DNA of 64,000 bases from an uncultured Bacteroidia bacterium (GCA_903897145.1 CAIUAN010000040.1:1-64000); one strand, 5' to 3'. Positions 8,763 to 17,799 are shown, counted from the stretch's first letter. Notes: a model not told the origin generated them from the sequence alone. Numbers and translations: made by a program.

Positions 8763-11066
8763 ATGCGCCCTATGAAATCTGATCGCATTGATGGAACAGT
8801 TCGTGTTTCGCTTTCTTCAAAAAAGCTAGACTACTCGCTAACTGGTGAGAATACCAAAAGAGCGGTGGAGTTAGGACTTGCTGAAGCCGATTGGTATCAA
8901 ACTCCAGTGCCGCGTGCCACTATGCGTGAATTATTAACGCGTAAAAATGGGCCTGCTATTCGGGATACCCTCTTACTTATCTTTGTCTTGGCCACTACCG
9001 CGGTTACCACGGTAGTTTTCTGGGGCACCTGGTGGGCTGTGATTTGTTATCTTATTTATGCTGTATTTTACGGCACCAGTTCCGATTCAAGATGGCATGA
9101 GTGTGGTCATGGGACCGCTTTCAAAACAAACTGGATGAATGATGCTTTATACGAGGTGGCATCTTTTATGGTTATGCGCGAATCGGTTGTCTGGCGCTGG
9201 AGTCATAACCGTCACCATAGCGACACGATAATTGTTGGGCGCGATCCGGAGATTCAAATTCCACGTCCACCAAACTTGTTGATGCTCGCACTCTCCCTTT
9301 TAAATTTGCCCGGCTACAAAGCATACTATCCAGGTCTGATTCGGCATGCACTGGGCAAGGTTACTGGGGCAGAGAGGACTTTTGTCCCGGAGACTGAATT
9401 TGGAAAAATATTCAGGAATGCACGCATAATGGTTCTTATTTATACTTTGGTCATTATCTCGGCTATCGCGCTAAAGACTTGGATACCTGTTTTCCTATTT
9501 ATCTTGCCTCAATTTTTTGGCACCTGGTTGATGATTTTGCATAATACTCCGCAACATGCTGGTCTTGCTGAAAATGTATTAGATCATCGTCTGAATTGTC
9601 GCACCGTTTATATGAACCCAATAAGTCGGTTTATATATTGGAACATGAACTACCATGTCGAGCATCACATGTTTCCGCTCGTTCCCTATCATGCGCTTCC
9701 TAAACTTCATAAATTGGTAAAAGACGATTGTCCACCTGTGTATCCATCTATTTACTCGGCTTGGAAGGAGATCCTGCCTACGATAATCAAGCAAGTTAAA
9801 GACCCTTCGTACTGCGTGAAACGAAAACTGCCTGAATCTAAAGGGAGAATTGACGAGCGCATATTACGCACTGATCGCCTCCCTGATGCCGACGGATGGA
9901 TAGAGGTTACTGCTTCGGCTCGTCTGATTAATGAAGACGTGATTCGCTTTGATTCCGGGAAGAAGACCTTTGCGATACACCGCGATAAAGAGGGAAAACT
10001 TTATGCGACCGATGGTATTTGCACCCATGGAAATACCCATTTAAGTGAAGGTCTTGTAAAAGGCAAGATCATCGAATGCCCGAAACACAACGGCCGATTT
10101 AATCTGGCTGATGGTTCCCCAGCTCGAGCACCAATTTGTGCTGGATTGGCCACTTATCCGGTGGAAGAGCGAAATGAATCTATCTGGATTAATCTGAAAA
10201 GAGCAGGGGGCGACGGAGCGCGTTCTGAGAAAAGATATGAGCTCGTTGTTGTTAGCAATTTAAGTGTCTCTACGTTTATTAAAGAGCTTGTTTTGGAGCC
10301 AATTGATGTCAAAGAAAAAATGGTGTTTACTCCTGGGGACTATATGCAGATTGATATTCCAAGTTACGAGGAGATCAGTTTTCGAGATTTTGAGATTCCT
10401 GAGCCCTATGCTTCAGTCTGGAATCGTCAAGGTCTTTTTAATCTTACAAGCAAAAATGCAGACTCGGGACGACGCAATAATTACTCTCTTGCAAGCAATT
10501 GTGTAACCGAGCGAACACTTAAATTTAATGTCCGTCTTGCCACTCCGCCTCCTGGTCAAGATTGCCCTCCAGGTATTGGGTCTAGCTATATTTTTAATTT
10601 AAAGCCAGGCGATCGGGTTTCTGCCATTGGGTCGTTTGGCGATTTTCATATCAAACCAACTCAGAAAGAGATGGTCTACATCGGTGGTGGGGCAGGAATG
10701 GCTCCAATACGTGCGCACCTTGCACACCTTTTTGAAAATGAGTCAACAAACCGTAAAGTTAGCTATTGGTATGGCTCACGCTCGAAACAAGAGATTTTCT
10801 ACGACGATTATTTTGAAAATCTAGCAGATCAGCATTCTAATTTTAGTTTTAAGATTGCCCTCTCAGATCCGCTGACAGAAGATAATTGGACTGGAGATAA
10901 AGGGTTTATTCATGAAGTTGTATTTGAAAACTACCTAAAGAATCATCCCACCCCTAAATCCATAGAGTTCTATCTCTGCGGTCCCCCAAGGATGATTAAA
11001 GCTTGTCTTAAAATGCTCACCGGCCTAGGTGTCGCCGAAGAACAGATTGCCTTCGATGAGTTTTAA
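8763..11066 (+). CDS. Fatty-acid-desaturase / Rieske ferredoxin / flavin reductase fusion (MocDEF-like)
   Basis: One polypeptide joins three electron-transfer parts. Positions are counted from an upstream TTG at 8688; the real start is probably ATG 8763 or 8772. Part 1 is a membrane desaturase/hydroxylase with the three His boxes HECGH (137), HNRHH (173) and HVEHH (323) and hydrophobic spans between them. Part 2 (about 400-505) is a Rieske domain with CTHGNTHLSEG and ECPKHNG, the C-x-H/C-x2-H ligands of a [2Fe-2S] cluster. Part 3 (about 515-792) is an NqrF-like reductase: RNNYSLAS for FAD, YIGGGAGMAPIRAHL for NAD(P)H and CGPPRMIKACLKMLTGLGV near the end. Rhizopine catabolism uses the same trio as separate MocD, MocE and MocF. 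I infer a self-sufficient NADH-dependent desaturase or hydroxylase. The lipid or small-molecule substrate is unknown. Confidence 0.88.
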   Translation: MRPMKSDRIDGTVRVSLSSKKLDYSLTGENTKRAVELGLAEADWYQTPVPRATMRELLTRKNGPAIRDTLLLIFVLATTAVTTVVFWGTWWAVICYLIYAVFYGTSSDSRWHECGHGTAFKTNWMNDALYEVASFMVMRESVVWRWSHNRHHSDTIIVGRDPEIQIPRPPNLLMLALSLLNLPGYKAYYPGLIRHALGKVTGAERTFVPETEFGKIFRNARIMVLIYTLVIISAIALKTWIPVFLFILPQFFGTWLMILHNTPQHAGLAENVLDHRLNCRTVYMNPISRFIYWNMNYHVEHHMFPLVPYHALPKLHKLVKDDCPPVYPSIYSAWKEILPTIIKQVKDPSYCVKRKLPESKGRIDERILRTDRLPDADGWIEVTASARLINEDVIRFDSGKKTFAIHRDKEGKLYATDGICTHGNTHLSEGLVKGKIIECPKHNGRFNLADGSPARAPICAGLATYPVEERNESIWINLKRAGGDGARSEKRYELVVVSNLSVSTFIKELVLEPIDVKEKMVFTPGDYMQIDIPSYEEISFRDFEIPEPYASVWNRQGLFNLTSKNADSGRRNNYSLASNCVTERTLKFNVRLATPPPGQDCPPGIGSSYIFNLKPGDRVSAIGSFGDFHIKPTQKEMVYIGGGAGMAPIRAHLAHLFENESTNRKVSYWYGSRSKQEIFYDDYFENLADQHSNFSFKIALSDPLTEDNWTGDKGFIHEVVFENYLKNHPTPKSIEFYLCGPPRMIKACLKMLTGLGVAEEQIAFDEF

Positions 11067-11098
11067 GAAGTGGCCTACTCTGCTGGTCTTATAATAAG

Positions 11099-11138
11099 AA
11101 AGGGTTTAGGAAGGTGAAACTTCTTAAACCCTTTTTTT
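11099..11138 (+). terminator. Rho-independent terminator after the desaturase fusion
   Basis: Arms 11099-11113 (AAAGGGTTTAGGAAG) and 11120-11134 (CTTCTTAAACCCTTT) pair with one mismatch, and an eight-base T-tract overlaps the end of the second arm. It starts 33 bases after the stop codon. Confidence 0.85.
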
Positions 11139-11282
11139 TATGTCTAATTCTTTGAAAAATTCTTGTTTGGGTTTGATTTTTTCGGAGTAAAATAGGCTAA
11201 TTAGAATTTAAAGGATCGAACATTTTGAATGATGCAGCAGGAAGAATTATTGATAAAATTTTATCGAATTCAGCCAATATCC

Positions 11283-11290
11283 TATCTTTG
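11283..11290 (+). promoter_or_regulatory. -7 element (TATCTTTG) of the thioredoxin-like gene
   Basis: It matches the TAnnTTTG consensus 18 bases before the ATG at 11309. Its position inside the longer upstream open frame (from TTG 11225) supports 11309 as the start. No TTG lies at the usual -33 distance. Confidence 0.4.
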
Positions 11291-11308
11291 AAATCTAAAT
11301 TCAATAAT

Positions 11309-11833
11309 ATGAAATATTTTAAAATTCTAATTCTTCTTATTTTCTTCTCATTAAAACTTCAAGGTCAGTCGGTTGCGGATTTTACCATTTCATCGGTAAC
11401 CGACAATAGCAGTTTTACCTTAAGTAAGTCGAAAGGTAAATTTATCGCTCTCCATTTTTTATTGAAAACAGAGTGTCCTTATTGTATAAAACATACCAAT
11501 GACTACTTTGAAAAAGCGAGCTCATTACCTAATGTGCTTCAAATATTTATTAAGCCAGACGAAGAGAAAGATATTAAAGGATGGGCTGAAAAGTTGGGTG
11601 GCAATAAGGCTAATAAATATCCTATTTACCACGATGTTAAGGCAAAGCTTGCGGATCAATTTAATATCCCTTCTGGCTATGCCTTTCATGGTCAAATAGT
11701 GCACTATCCTGCATTAATCTTGCTCAATGAAAAAGGGGAAGAAGTATTTAGATATATTGGCAAAAATAATTCAGATCGGTATTCATTTGAAAATTTAAAA
11801 GCAACGATTCAGGACCTAATGAATAAGAAATAG
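11309..11833 (+). CDS. Secreted thioredoxin-like/AhpC-TSA protein with CPYC motif
   Basis: Starting at ATG 11309, the protein has a signal peptide (MKYFKILILLIFFSLKL then QGQ) and a thioredoxin-fold domain of about 150 residues. The redox site reads FLLKTECPYCIKHTND; CPYC is a glutaredoxin-like dithiol pair. The cis-Pro region appears as HYPALILLNEKGEEVFRYIG. The opening VADFTISSVTDNSSFTLSK resembles AhpC/TSA and TlpA families, which use a similar lead strand. It probably acts in the periplasm in thiol-disulfide exchange. It may be co-transcribed with the next two small genes. Confidence 0.78.
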   Translation: MKYFKILILLIFFSLKLQGQSVADFTISSVTDNSSFTLSKSKGKFIALHFLLKTECPYCIKHTNDYFEKASSLPNVLQIFIKPDEEKDIKGWAEKLGGNKANKYPIYHDVKAKLADQFNIPSGYAFHGQIVHYPALILLNEKGEEVFRYIGKNNSDRYSFENLKATIQDLMNKK

Positions 11834-11866
11834 GCCCCAGTCCAAAGCATCGTATATTTTTATTTT

Positions 11867-12196
11867 ATGCACATATCAATTACAGGATTAAAACCAAAAG
11901 GTTTGTGGGGATTTATTCGATTTTGGACTTTAGCCATCCCCTCATTTGGTGAGGCAAAATCGGCCAAAGGGAATCTTTATAGTGCAGTCAAAAAAATCAA
12001 CGGCTATAATTGTACTTTGTCGGCTTGGGAAAGTCGTGAACTCATGCTGGCTTTTATGAGAAATGGTGTTCATCTTAAGGCCATGAAAGCATTTACATCC
12101 ATAGCAACCGGTCGAACATATGGGTATGAATCTGATATAATTCCAACTTGGGAAGAGGCCTATTCACTACTAGAATCAAAAGGAAAAAATTATTAA
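11867..12196 (+). CDS. Small ABM/DUF3291-like dimeric alpha-beta barrel protein
   Basis: This is a 109-residue protein without a signal peptide. The pattern IRFWTLAIPSFGEAKSAKG, then TLSAWESRELMLAFMRNG, then HLKAMKAFTSIATG resembles the antibiotic-biosynthesis-monooxygenase-like or DUF3291 fold, in which a Trp strand is followed by an 'AFmrxGxHlxaMk' helix. I recognise the family only by this pattern. Enzymatic activity, if any, is unknown. It lies 33 bases after the thioredoxin-like gene and 10 bases before the next gene, so an operon is likely. Confidence 0.62.
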   Translation: MHISITGLKPKGLWGFIRFWTLAIPSFGEAKSAKGNLYSAVKKINGYNCTLSAWESRELMLAFMRNGVHLKAMKAFTSIATGRTYGYESDIIPTWEEAYSLLESKGKNY

Positions 12197-12206
12197 AACT
12201 TGCACT

Positions 12207-12488
12207 ATGAAAACATCATTCAATAAGTTTATTTATATTGGGTTTGTCATTTTTGGAATTTATGAATTGGTCGCACGGCACTCTCCAGGTGATGCAGCAA
12301 CATATTTGGGAATCGCTTTAGCCTTTGATCCTTTTGATCAAACACAGTCATGGGAAAAAAGGCCAACTTGGCAAAAGGCAGTTTTAGTAATTCACCTAGC
12401 GATTGTTCTTGGTCTGTTTGGTTATATGATTGGAACTGCATCAGGTGATTTTAAGAAAGGAATCATGGATGGTTGGCAAGGGAAATAA
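12207..12488 (+). CDS. Small membrane protein of unknown function
   Basis: This 93-residue protein has two likely membrane segments: IYIGFVIFGIYELVA near the start and AVLVIHLAIVLGLFGYMIGT near the end. A hydrophilic loop with QSWEKRPTWQKA lies between them. I recognise no family. It starts 10 bases after the previous gene and is probably the last gene of the small operon that begins at 11309. Confidence 0.6.
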   Translation: MKTSFNKFIYIGFVIFGIYELVARHSPGDAATYLGIALAFDPFDQTQSWEKRPTWQKAVLVIHLAIVLGLFGYMIGTASGDFKKGIMDGWQGK

Positions 12489-12563
12489 ATTTCTTGCTTT
12501 CCCCAATTAGGGTTTATGAGATTGGAGGAGGTTTGCCAAATAAATAGACGATAACTTAATCGG

Positions 12564-12932
12564 CTACTTCGCGCAGATCTCTATACTGATTCGCTTGCTT
12601 GGAATCGGACTATAAGCCAGACATTGTGCACAAGTCTGAACGACTGGGTTCTTCGGAATTGAAAAATAGAATTCATCCCCTTCTTTGATCGTGGAGGGGA
12701 AGGTACAGATGCTAGCCAATCCAAATACATTTTGATAAGTCTTACTCGTGATTGGATTTTGCCAACTAGCCTCATAGAGCGATTTGTCCACATTGCCCTC
12801 TATTATTTCAATGACATAATTCATGCAAATACCTTGCAACACCAATTTGCCTTTAAAACAGTCAACCGAAGTGCTACTCGACTTCTTACATGCCAGGTTT
12901 AACAGAAGAGTTAGTATGAGTAAATATTTCAT
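12564..12932 (-). CDS. Small lipoprotein of unknown function
   Basis: This 122-residue protein has a short signal sequence with a lipobox (LLNLAC, Cys at 15) and then KKSSSTSVDC. The mature part contains six further Cys (DCFKGKLVLQGIC, ASICTFPS, QTCAQCLAYS, IEICAK), which could form disulfides. It resembles small Bacteroidota lipoproteins of unknown role. It converges with the 93-residue membrane protein and is followed upstream by the large glycosidase-like gene, 70 bases away. Confidence 0.65.
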   Translation of the reverse strand: MKYLLILTLLLNLACKKSSSTSVDCFKGKLVLQGICMNYVIEIIEGNVDKSLYEASWQNPITSKTYQNVFGLASICTFPSTIKEGDEFYFSIPKNPVVQTCAQCLAYSPIPSKRISIEICAK

Positions 12933-13002
12933 CCTTTAACAGGTTGATTGCTGAATGAATTAGATCCCTAAAGTTAACCCTTCTTAAGCACTTTTTCAGT
13001 TT

Positions 13003-15456
13003 TTAATGTCCTGAGCCGCTCGGTATAGGGATCAGCCAGACCTCGGCCACCTGAACACCTCTGCCACTTCCTCCGATTCCAGGAGGCCTGCTCCATTTGA
13101 GTCGTAGCTTGCCTGACTGTGTTGCTTCAGCAGGAAGTTCAAACTCCACCGGTTGGTAATCCATCTCTTTCGGACGCATGGGATGAACTTCAATTTTATC
13201 ATTCGCAACAAGCCTTATAAGACCTCTTCCCTCAGGTCCATAAACAATCCGAAGGCGATAACGGCTCGATTTATCTAGATCTGGATAGTACATCTCCAAC
13301 GGATGATCGTGTATGGTTTCTGCATAGGTGCAGGATGAGATTCGGGCTTCATGATTCAATGAGCGGACCACCATACCAGAGGCAGGACCATATTGAAATG
13401 CAGGATCATCGGCATACGCAGTCCCTCTAACAAGATGCGGCTGCGATCCTATCTTTCCAAGATCATCGTAGAACCCACCTTTGCCAGGATTACTCCAATT
13501 GACGATCTTGTCAAGTCGAGACAAGCGCTCGGACTCATTGGCAAGAGTCTTAATCTCAGAAAATTGTTTGTTCAGCCAGGGCGCATTGTTCAATGGAAAG
13601 TCGATAAGATCGAGGTTTGCTCCCCGCCGCACTCCGATCGCTTTATATCGCGGCACGCTCAGCTGCATATGAATACTTTGGAACAAAGCTTCTGCCAGTT
13701 CAAAAACACGGGCACGGGTTTGAGCCCATTGCTTGATATCTGGGGTTGCTAGAGCCGCTTCTGCATTTGTTATGGCGGTTAAACTGCCAGAAGAGGATGC
13801 TTTTCGAAGGAATTCTATCGCTTTTTGCTCTTGCACTGTTTCCCAGTATAGTCGAGTCTGGTCTGTTGCATCATAACAAGCGCGATATAAAGCTTGTTGG
13901 AAGCGCCAGTTTTGCAGAATCTGTGGGGAGGCATTTTTTTCAAGTTCCTCAAATTGGACCAAAGTAGTCTGAACACCTTCGTTCTCAATTAATGGTCCTC
14001 TCCAATTCTGTTCTAATTTAAGCAGTCCCTTCGAAAACGAATCTCCCATTTCTGAGCCAATAAAATACCGACTATAATCGAGAAGAATCGACTCTATTGT
14101 AGCATCGGGATTCCATCCTAAACTACTCCAAAGAATCTTATTCACATCGTCGTTGCACCCTTCTGAGTAGGTAATAAAGCCTTGCTCGGCGAGTGGTTGT
14201 ATCCGTTTAAAGATTGCCGACTCATCGACTGGACGTGGGTTAATAGGCTCGCGGTTGAGGGTTGCGACATAGGCAAAATCCCAATCCGGAACAGGGTATT
14301 GTGCCCAGGCAGAGTGCGTAATATCGGGATAGAAACGCATCTTAAACCGTTTTGGAACTTTTGCCCGTAAATCATCAAGGCTCTCAAATTGCTGAGGACC
14401 AAACACGATGCCTTCTAGCCAGGTGGGTTCCGTTCGCATAATGGTGTAGAAGTCGTTCATCCAGGCAGCATTAAATCCCTGCGGCGACATCCACATTTTA
14501 GCCCCTGGATGGAGTGTTTTAAGTTGTGCTGTCTGCTTCTCTAGCATAGGAAACAAGTTCTTTGGAGAGGTATGACCAGGATCACCTCCAGGGACAAATA
14601 CGGCATCAACCTTTGGCAATTGTCGAAGGACATTGCCCCACTCTTTTAACGCTTTATCTACCGTGGCTTTGTCGCCATAGTCTTTTTCCATTGCAGGATA
14701 CCAGATCCAACACTCTATCCCATACGCCTTTGCTAGCCCCGACATTTTGATCATCATTTTCATTGGATCCATTGGAAAGTGAGGACTGTCGGCATCATCA
14801 TCTGAAACAGGAGGGAGTAATTCGATGGCATTCGTGCCAAAAATGATTAAGTCACGGAAGTATTGCTCCCACATGGGCGCTGACCATCCATCATACGAAT
14901 TGGTTTTTGCACGATATCCTAACTGATGACCTCTAAGGGGATATTTTGGAGAGGTGGATAGATTCACGGAATTCGGTAGAGAGACTTTCTCTCTTGAATA
15001 ATCCATCAGTCGCAGGAGTCGTCCAGCACCGAAAAGGACCCCTCGAGCATCGTTACCTGCAACAATTACCAACCCAGTTTCAAGGGTTAGAATTTGATAT
15101 CCTTCGGGCTTATGATTATCTCCAGCTTTTAGCCGATTTGTCAAGGCAGGAAAAGAGCGAATGATCTCTTTCGTTTGACCAAGAACCACCCCTTTATCCC
15201 CATTACTTGGAAGCTTAGTGGAAATTACCCAGCGAATCCAGCTCCGTTTTTCCACTTCATCAAGTAACATCTCAGATGCTTTCAGTTCCGGACCACTCAT
15301 GCCTGGGGCGAGAACTAGCACTGCAGCAGAAAGGTCAACTGGCCCATTTTGAGCTTCGCTATTAGTTGGGTTTTGGGTTTCCCCACTCGACAAATTAGGA
15401 AGTATGACGAAGAAGAAACAGACTAGCAACAATACACTCAATCTTTTTTTACACAT
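13003..15456 (-). CDS. Secreted alpha-glucuronidase-like (GH67/GH115-like) protein
   Basis: This is an 817-residue protein with a signal peptide (MCKKRLSVLLLVCFFFVIL...). Residues of about 45-170 look like the alpha/beta domain that precedes the barrel in GH20, GH67 and GH84-type enzymes (GVVLGQTKEIIRSF, GYQILTLETGLVIVAGNDARG, LFGAGRLLRL). A TIM barrel follows (YPLRGHQLGYRAKTNSYDGW, NAIELLPPVSDDD, FVPGGDPGHTS). The C-terminus adds helices and a beta-sandwich tail (RLRIVYGPEGRG...). The family assignment is by overall pattern, so the exact GH number is uncertain. It is divergent from the sulfatase gene, with a shared AT-rich regulatory interval, which suggests joint use on one sulfated or uronic-acid glycan. 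Confidence 0.7.
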   Translation of the reverse strand: MCKKRLSVLLLVCFFFVILPNLSSGETQNPTNSEAQNGPVDLSAAVLVLAPGMSGPELKASEMLLDEVEKRSWIRWVISTKLPSNGDKGVVLGQTKEIIRSFPALTNRLKAGDNHKPEGYQILTLETGLVIVAGNDARGVLFGAGRLLRLMDYSREKVSLPNSVNLSTSPKYPLRGHQLGYRAKTNSYDGWSAPMWEQYFRDLIIFGTNAIELLPPVSDDDADSPHFPMDPMKMMIKMSGLAKAYGIECWIWYPAMEKDYGDKATVDKALKEWGNVLRQLPKVDAVFVPGGDPGHTSPKNLFPMLEKQTAQLKTLHPGAKMWMSPQGFNAAWMNDFYTIMRTEPTWLEGIVFGPQQFESLDDLRAKVPKRFKMRFYPDITHSAWAQYPVPDWDFAYVATLNREPINPRPVDESAIFKRIQPLAEQGFITYSEGCNDDVNKILWSSLGWNPDATIESILLDYSRYFIGSEMGDSFSKGLLKLEQNWRGPLIENEGVQTTLVQFEELEKNASPQILQNWRFQQALYRACYDATDQTRLYWETVQEQKAIEFLRKASSSGSLTAITNAEAALATPDIKQWAQTRARVFELAEALFQSIHMQLSVPRYKAIGVRRGANLDLIDFPLNNAPWLNKQFSEIKTLANESERLSRLDKIVNWSNPGKGGFYDDLGKIGSQPHLVRGTAYADDPAFQYGPASGMVVRSLNHEARISSCTYAETIHDHPLEMYYPDLDKSSRYRLRIVYGPEGRGLIRLVANDKIEVHPMRPKEMDYQPVEFELPAEATQSGKLRLKWSRPPGIGGSGRGVQVAEVWLIPIPSGSGH

Positions 15457-15495
15457 GACAAGGGCTCATTAAGTAATTATAAATTAATATATTGT

Positions 15496-15503
15496 CAAAT
15501 CTA
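15496..15503 (-). promoter_or_regulatory. -7 element (TAGATTTG) of the glucuronidase-like gene
   Basis: On the minus strand this reads TAGATTTG, matching TAnnTTTG. It lies about 40 bases upstream of the ATG at 15456. The palindrome at 15512-15535 lies immediately upstream, where the -33 element would be. Confidence 0.4.
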
Positions 15504-15511
15504 ATAAAATC

Positions 15512-15535
15512 GATCATTATAAAATCATAATGATC
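15512..15535. promoter_or_regulatory. Perfect palindrome, candidate operator
   Basis: GATCATTAT and ATAATGATC are perfect 9-base inverted arms separated by 6 bases. The site lies between the divergent glucuronidase-like and sulfatase genes and overlaps the expected -33 region of the former. It is a candidate binding site for a dimeric repressor or activator; no regulator gene lies beside it. Confidence 0.4.
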
Positions 15536-15658
15536 TTTAATATTCAAAATATCGGACTAGAAGTTTTAGTGTTTGTAAATATTTTAATTTCAAATTCTTA
15601 GGCTAAAAATACCAGAATTAGTTACTTAATTTCACCCCTTATACCTAAAAAAATACAG

Positions 15659-17030
15659 ATGGCACATCGTTTTCTTCCAATCATTTATGCAATTCTTTTT
15701 AGCCTCTTTCTCGCAAAAGAATCTAGGGCGCAGAAGCCAAATATTCTTTTTATTGTTGGAGATGACATGGGGTATAGCGATACCGGTTTTCAAAATTGCA
15801 AAGATATTCCCACCCCAAATCTAGATGCATTAGCAGCCTCTGGGGTCGTGTTCACGAATGGTTATGTGACCGGTCCCTATTGTTCTCCAACGCGAGCTGG
15901 CTTGTTAACCGGTCGTTATCAGCAGCGTTTCGGACATGAGTTTAACCCTGGCGGGAATATTCAAGGTTTACCACTTACCGAAACCACCATCGCCAATCGC
16001 CTTAAAGAATTGGGCTATGAGACCGGCGCTGTTGGGAAATGGCATCTTGGGGCACAACCAGCTATGCAGCCTCAGAAACGTGGATTTAATGAGTTTTACG
16101 GCTTCCTAGGTGGCGGTCATAGTTATTTTAAAAATTCAGGTATCCTAAGAGGGACTGAACAAGTTAATGAACTTGACTATACCACAGACGCATTTGGGAG
16201 AGAGGCCGTGAGTTTCATTGAGCGACATCAGAAAAACCCTTGGTTTCTTTACCTTGCTTTTAATGCCGTACATACTCCCATGGATGCTACGGACGATCGT
16301 TTGGCAAAATTTACCCATATACAGGATAAGCGACGACAGACTTATGATGCCATGATGCTTGCTATGGACGAAGCAATCGGTAAGGTCCTTAAGAAGGTTG
16401 CCGAAGTTGGACAAGAGAAAAATACCCTGATTATTTTCATCAGTGACAATGGGGGTCCGACGATGAAGGGGACCACTATGAATGGATCATCGAATTTTCC
16501 CCTTCGAGGAGGTAAGCGAACAACGCTTGAAGGAGGTATCCGCGTGCCATTTGTCTTATCATGGCCGAGTCATGTAAAACCAGGCAAATATCATCTTCCA
16601 GTCATTCAGATGGATTTAAATACGACAGCTCTTGTCGCTGGGGGGGGTGAAAATAAAATCAATGATGAAGCTGGATGGCGTTAACCTAATTCCATTTATT
16701 TCCGGCGAAAATGCCCATGCTCCTCATGAGGCTTTGTATTGGCGTTTCGGAGAACAAATGGCCATCCGCAAAGGAGATTTTAAACTTGTTCGTTACGATA
16801 CCAATGCGGATACAAATACTGGCAAGCCCCAACCCGTAACAGCTGTTAAGTTATACAACCTAAAGGAAGATATAGGTGAAACAAATGACTTAGCCTTAGC
16901 TATGCCAGGCAAACTGAAAGAAATGCAAAGGCAATGGGACACTTGGAATGCGTCCCTGGTAAAACCACTTTGGGGAGGTGAACCTGGCGATAACGATGGA
17001 CCAGAGCCAGGAGCTTCGAAGAAAAAATAG
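15659..17030 (+). pseudogene. S1-family sulfatase, split by a frameshift in a G8 tract
   Basis: Two overlapping frames (15659-16684 and the frame read through 16632-17030) together encode one sulfatase of about 457 residues. The first part has a signal peptide, FIVGDDMGYSDTGF (metal ligands) and PYCSPTRAGLLTGRY, where Cys75 is the residue converted to formylglycine (CxPxR), then IFISDNGGPT. The second part continues with KLDGVNLIPFISG and ALYWRFGEQMAIRKGDFKLV, the usual S1 C-terminal subdomain. The frames join in a run of eight G at 16640-16647; seven G would read VAGGVKIKS and restore the frame. It is therefore a pseudogene, a phase-variable gene or a homopolymer sequencing error. A formylglycine-generating enzyme is not in the window. 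Confidence 0.85.
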
Positions 17031-17037
17031 AATTACA

Positions 17038-17799
17038 ATGGGACTAAATACAATATTAACGAAGGCAGGTATTCGAGAAGCATCCGCATTAATTGGAATA
17101 AATTTTGAAGAGGTTTTCGGCCCCTTAGACCAGAGCGCTGTTCATCCATATGGCCGATATAGGTGGTCAGTTTCTTATGCGGAAACGGGTGGTCCGATTA
17201 TTCAAGCGTTGCCTCCCGAAGAAGAGATGGGCTGGACACCTTGGGAGGAGTGGCTTATGCTAAATGGCAAGCCTGTGCGCCGAGCCATGATCCTTTATCC
17301 AGTTGAGGAAATGGTCCGTAATGTTCCTCGATGGAGGATTCTCGAGCAAAGCGAAACAGATCTAGCTCCTCGCTGTGCAACAAAAGTAAAGAGCTTGGAG
17401 GAACTATTCCATCGGGACCGAGTTTTTGAAGCGGCAAATGCTGTTGGGTTTGATGCTCAGAAATTGCTTGTCGATCCCCTTTCGGAGGGTGAAAGAGCGC
17501 TGTATATGCAAATGCGCTGGTCAATTGCTCCCCATCGACTTGCTGCCGATCTGCCAGTCATTCAATGTCTTCCTCCCTTGGATAAATTGGCTCAATGGCC
17601 TTGGGAAACTTGGTATACTGATGGGAAAACCTCTTTGATTCACCATGTCCATTATACTTATGCCACAGAAAGAACCTCATCTGAGGTTTGGATTGAAAGA
17701 GAAGGAGCTCCTCAGCGACCAGTTGAATTATTCGGTCATGAATGGTTCTGGTATAACGATGAGTCAATGACTCCTGCGCTGTCAGGTAAGATCGAATAG
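17038..17799 (+). CDS. Unknown protein with an internal duplication
   Basis: The 253-residue frame starts at ATG 17038, seven bases after the sulfatase stop; an upstream GTG frame start overlaps the sulfatase and is unlikely. I recognise no family. Two segments are clearly related: residues 41-91 (YRWSVSYAETGGPIIQALPP ... WTPWEEWLMLNGK) and 159-209 (MRWSIAPHRLAADLPVIQCLPP ... WPWETWYTDGK). The shared pattern is RWS-x9/10-P-I/V-I-Q-x-LPP-x9-P-W-E-x-W. There is no signal peptide and no membrane segment, and Trp and Pro are abundant. Position suggests co-transcription with the sulfatase and possibly with the phosphoesterase that follows 68 bases later. Confidence 0.72.
   Translation: MGLNTILTKAGIREASALIGINFEEVFGPLDQSAVHPYGRYRWSVSYAETGGPIIQALPPEEEMGWTPWEEWLMLNGKPVRRAMILYPVEEMVRNVPRWRILEQSETDLAPRCATKVKSLEELFHRDRVFEAANAVGFDAQKLLVDPLSEGERALYMQMRWSIAPHRLAADLPVIQCLPPLDKLAQWPWETWYTDGKTSLIHHVHYTYATERTSSEVWIEREGAPQRPVELFGHEWFWYNDESMTPALSGKIE

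Noticed and set aside
16978-17037. N-terminal extension of the duplicated unknown protein from a GTG
   Set aside because: It would overlap the sulfatase C-terminus; ATG 17038 directly follows the sulfatase stop.
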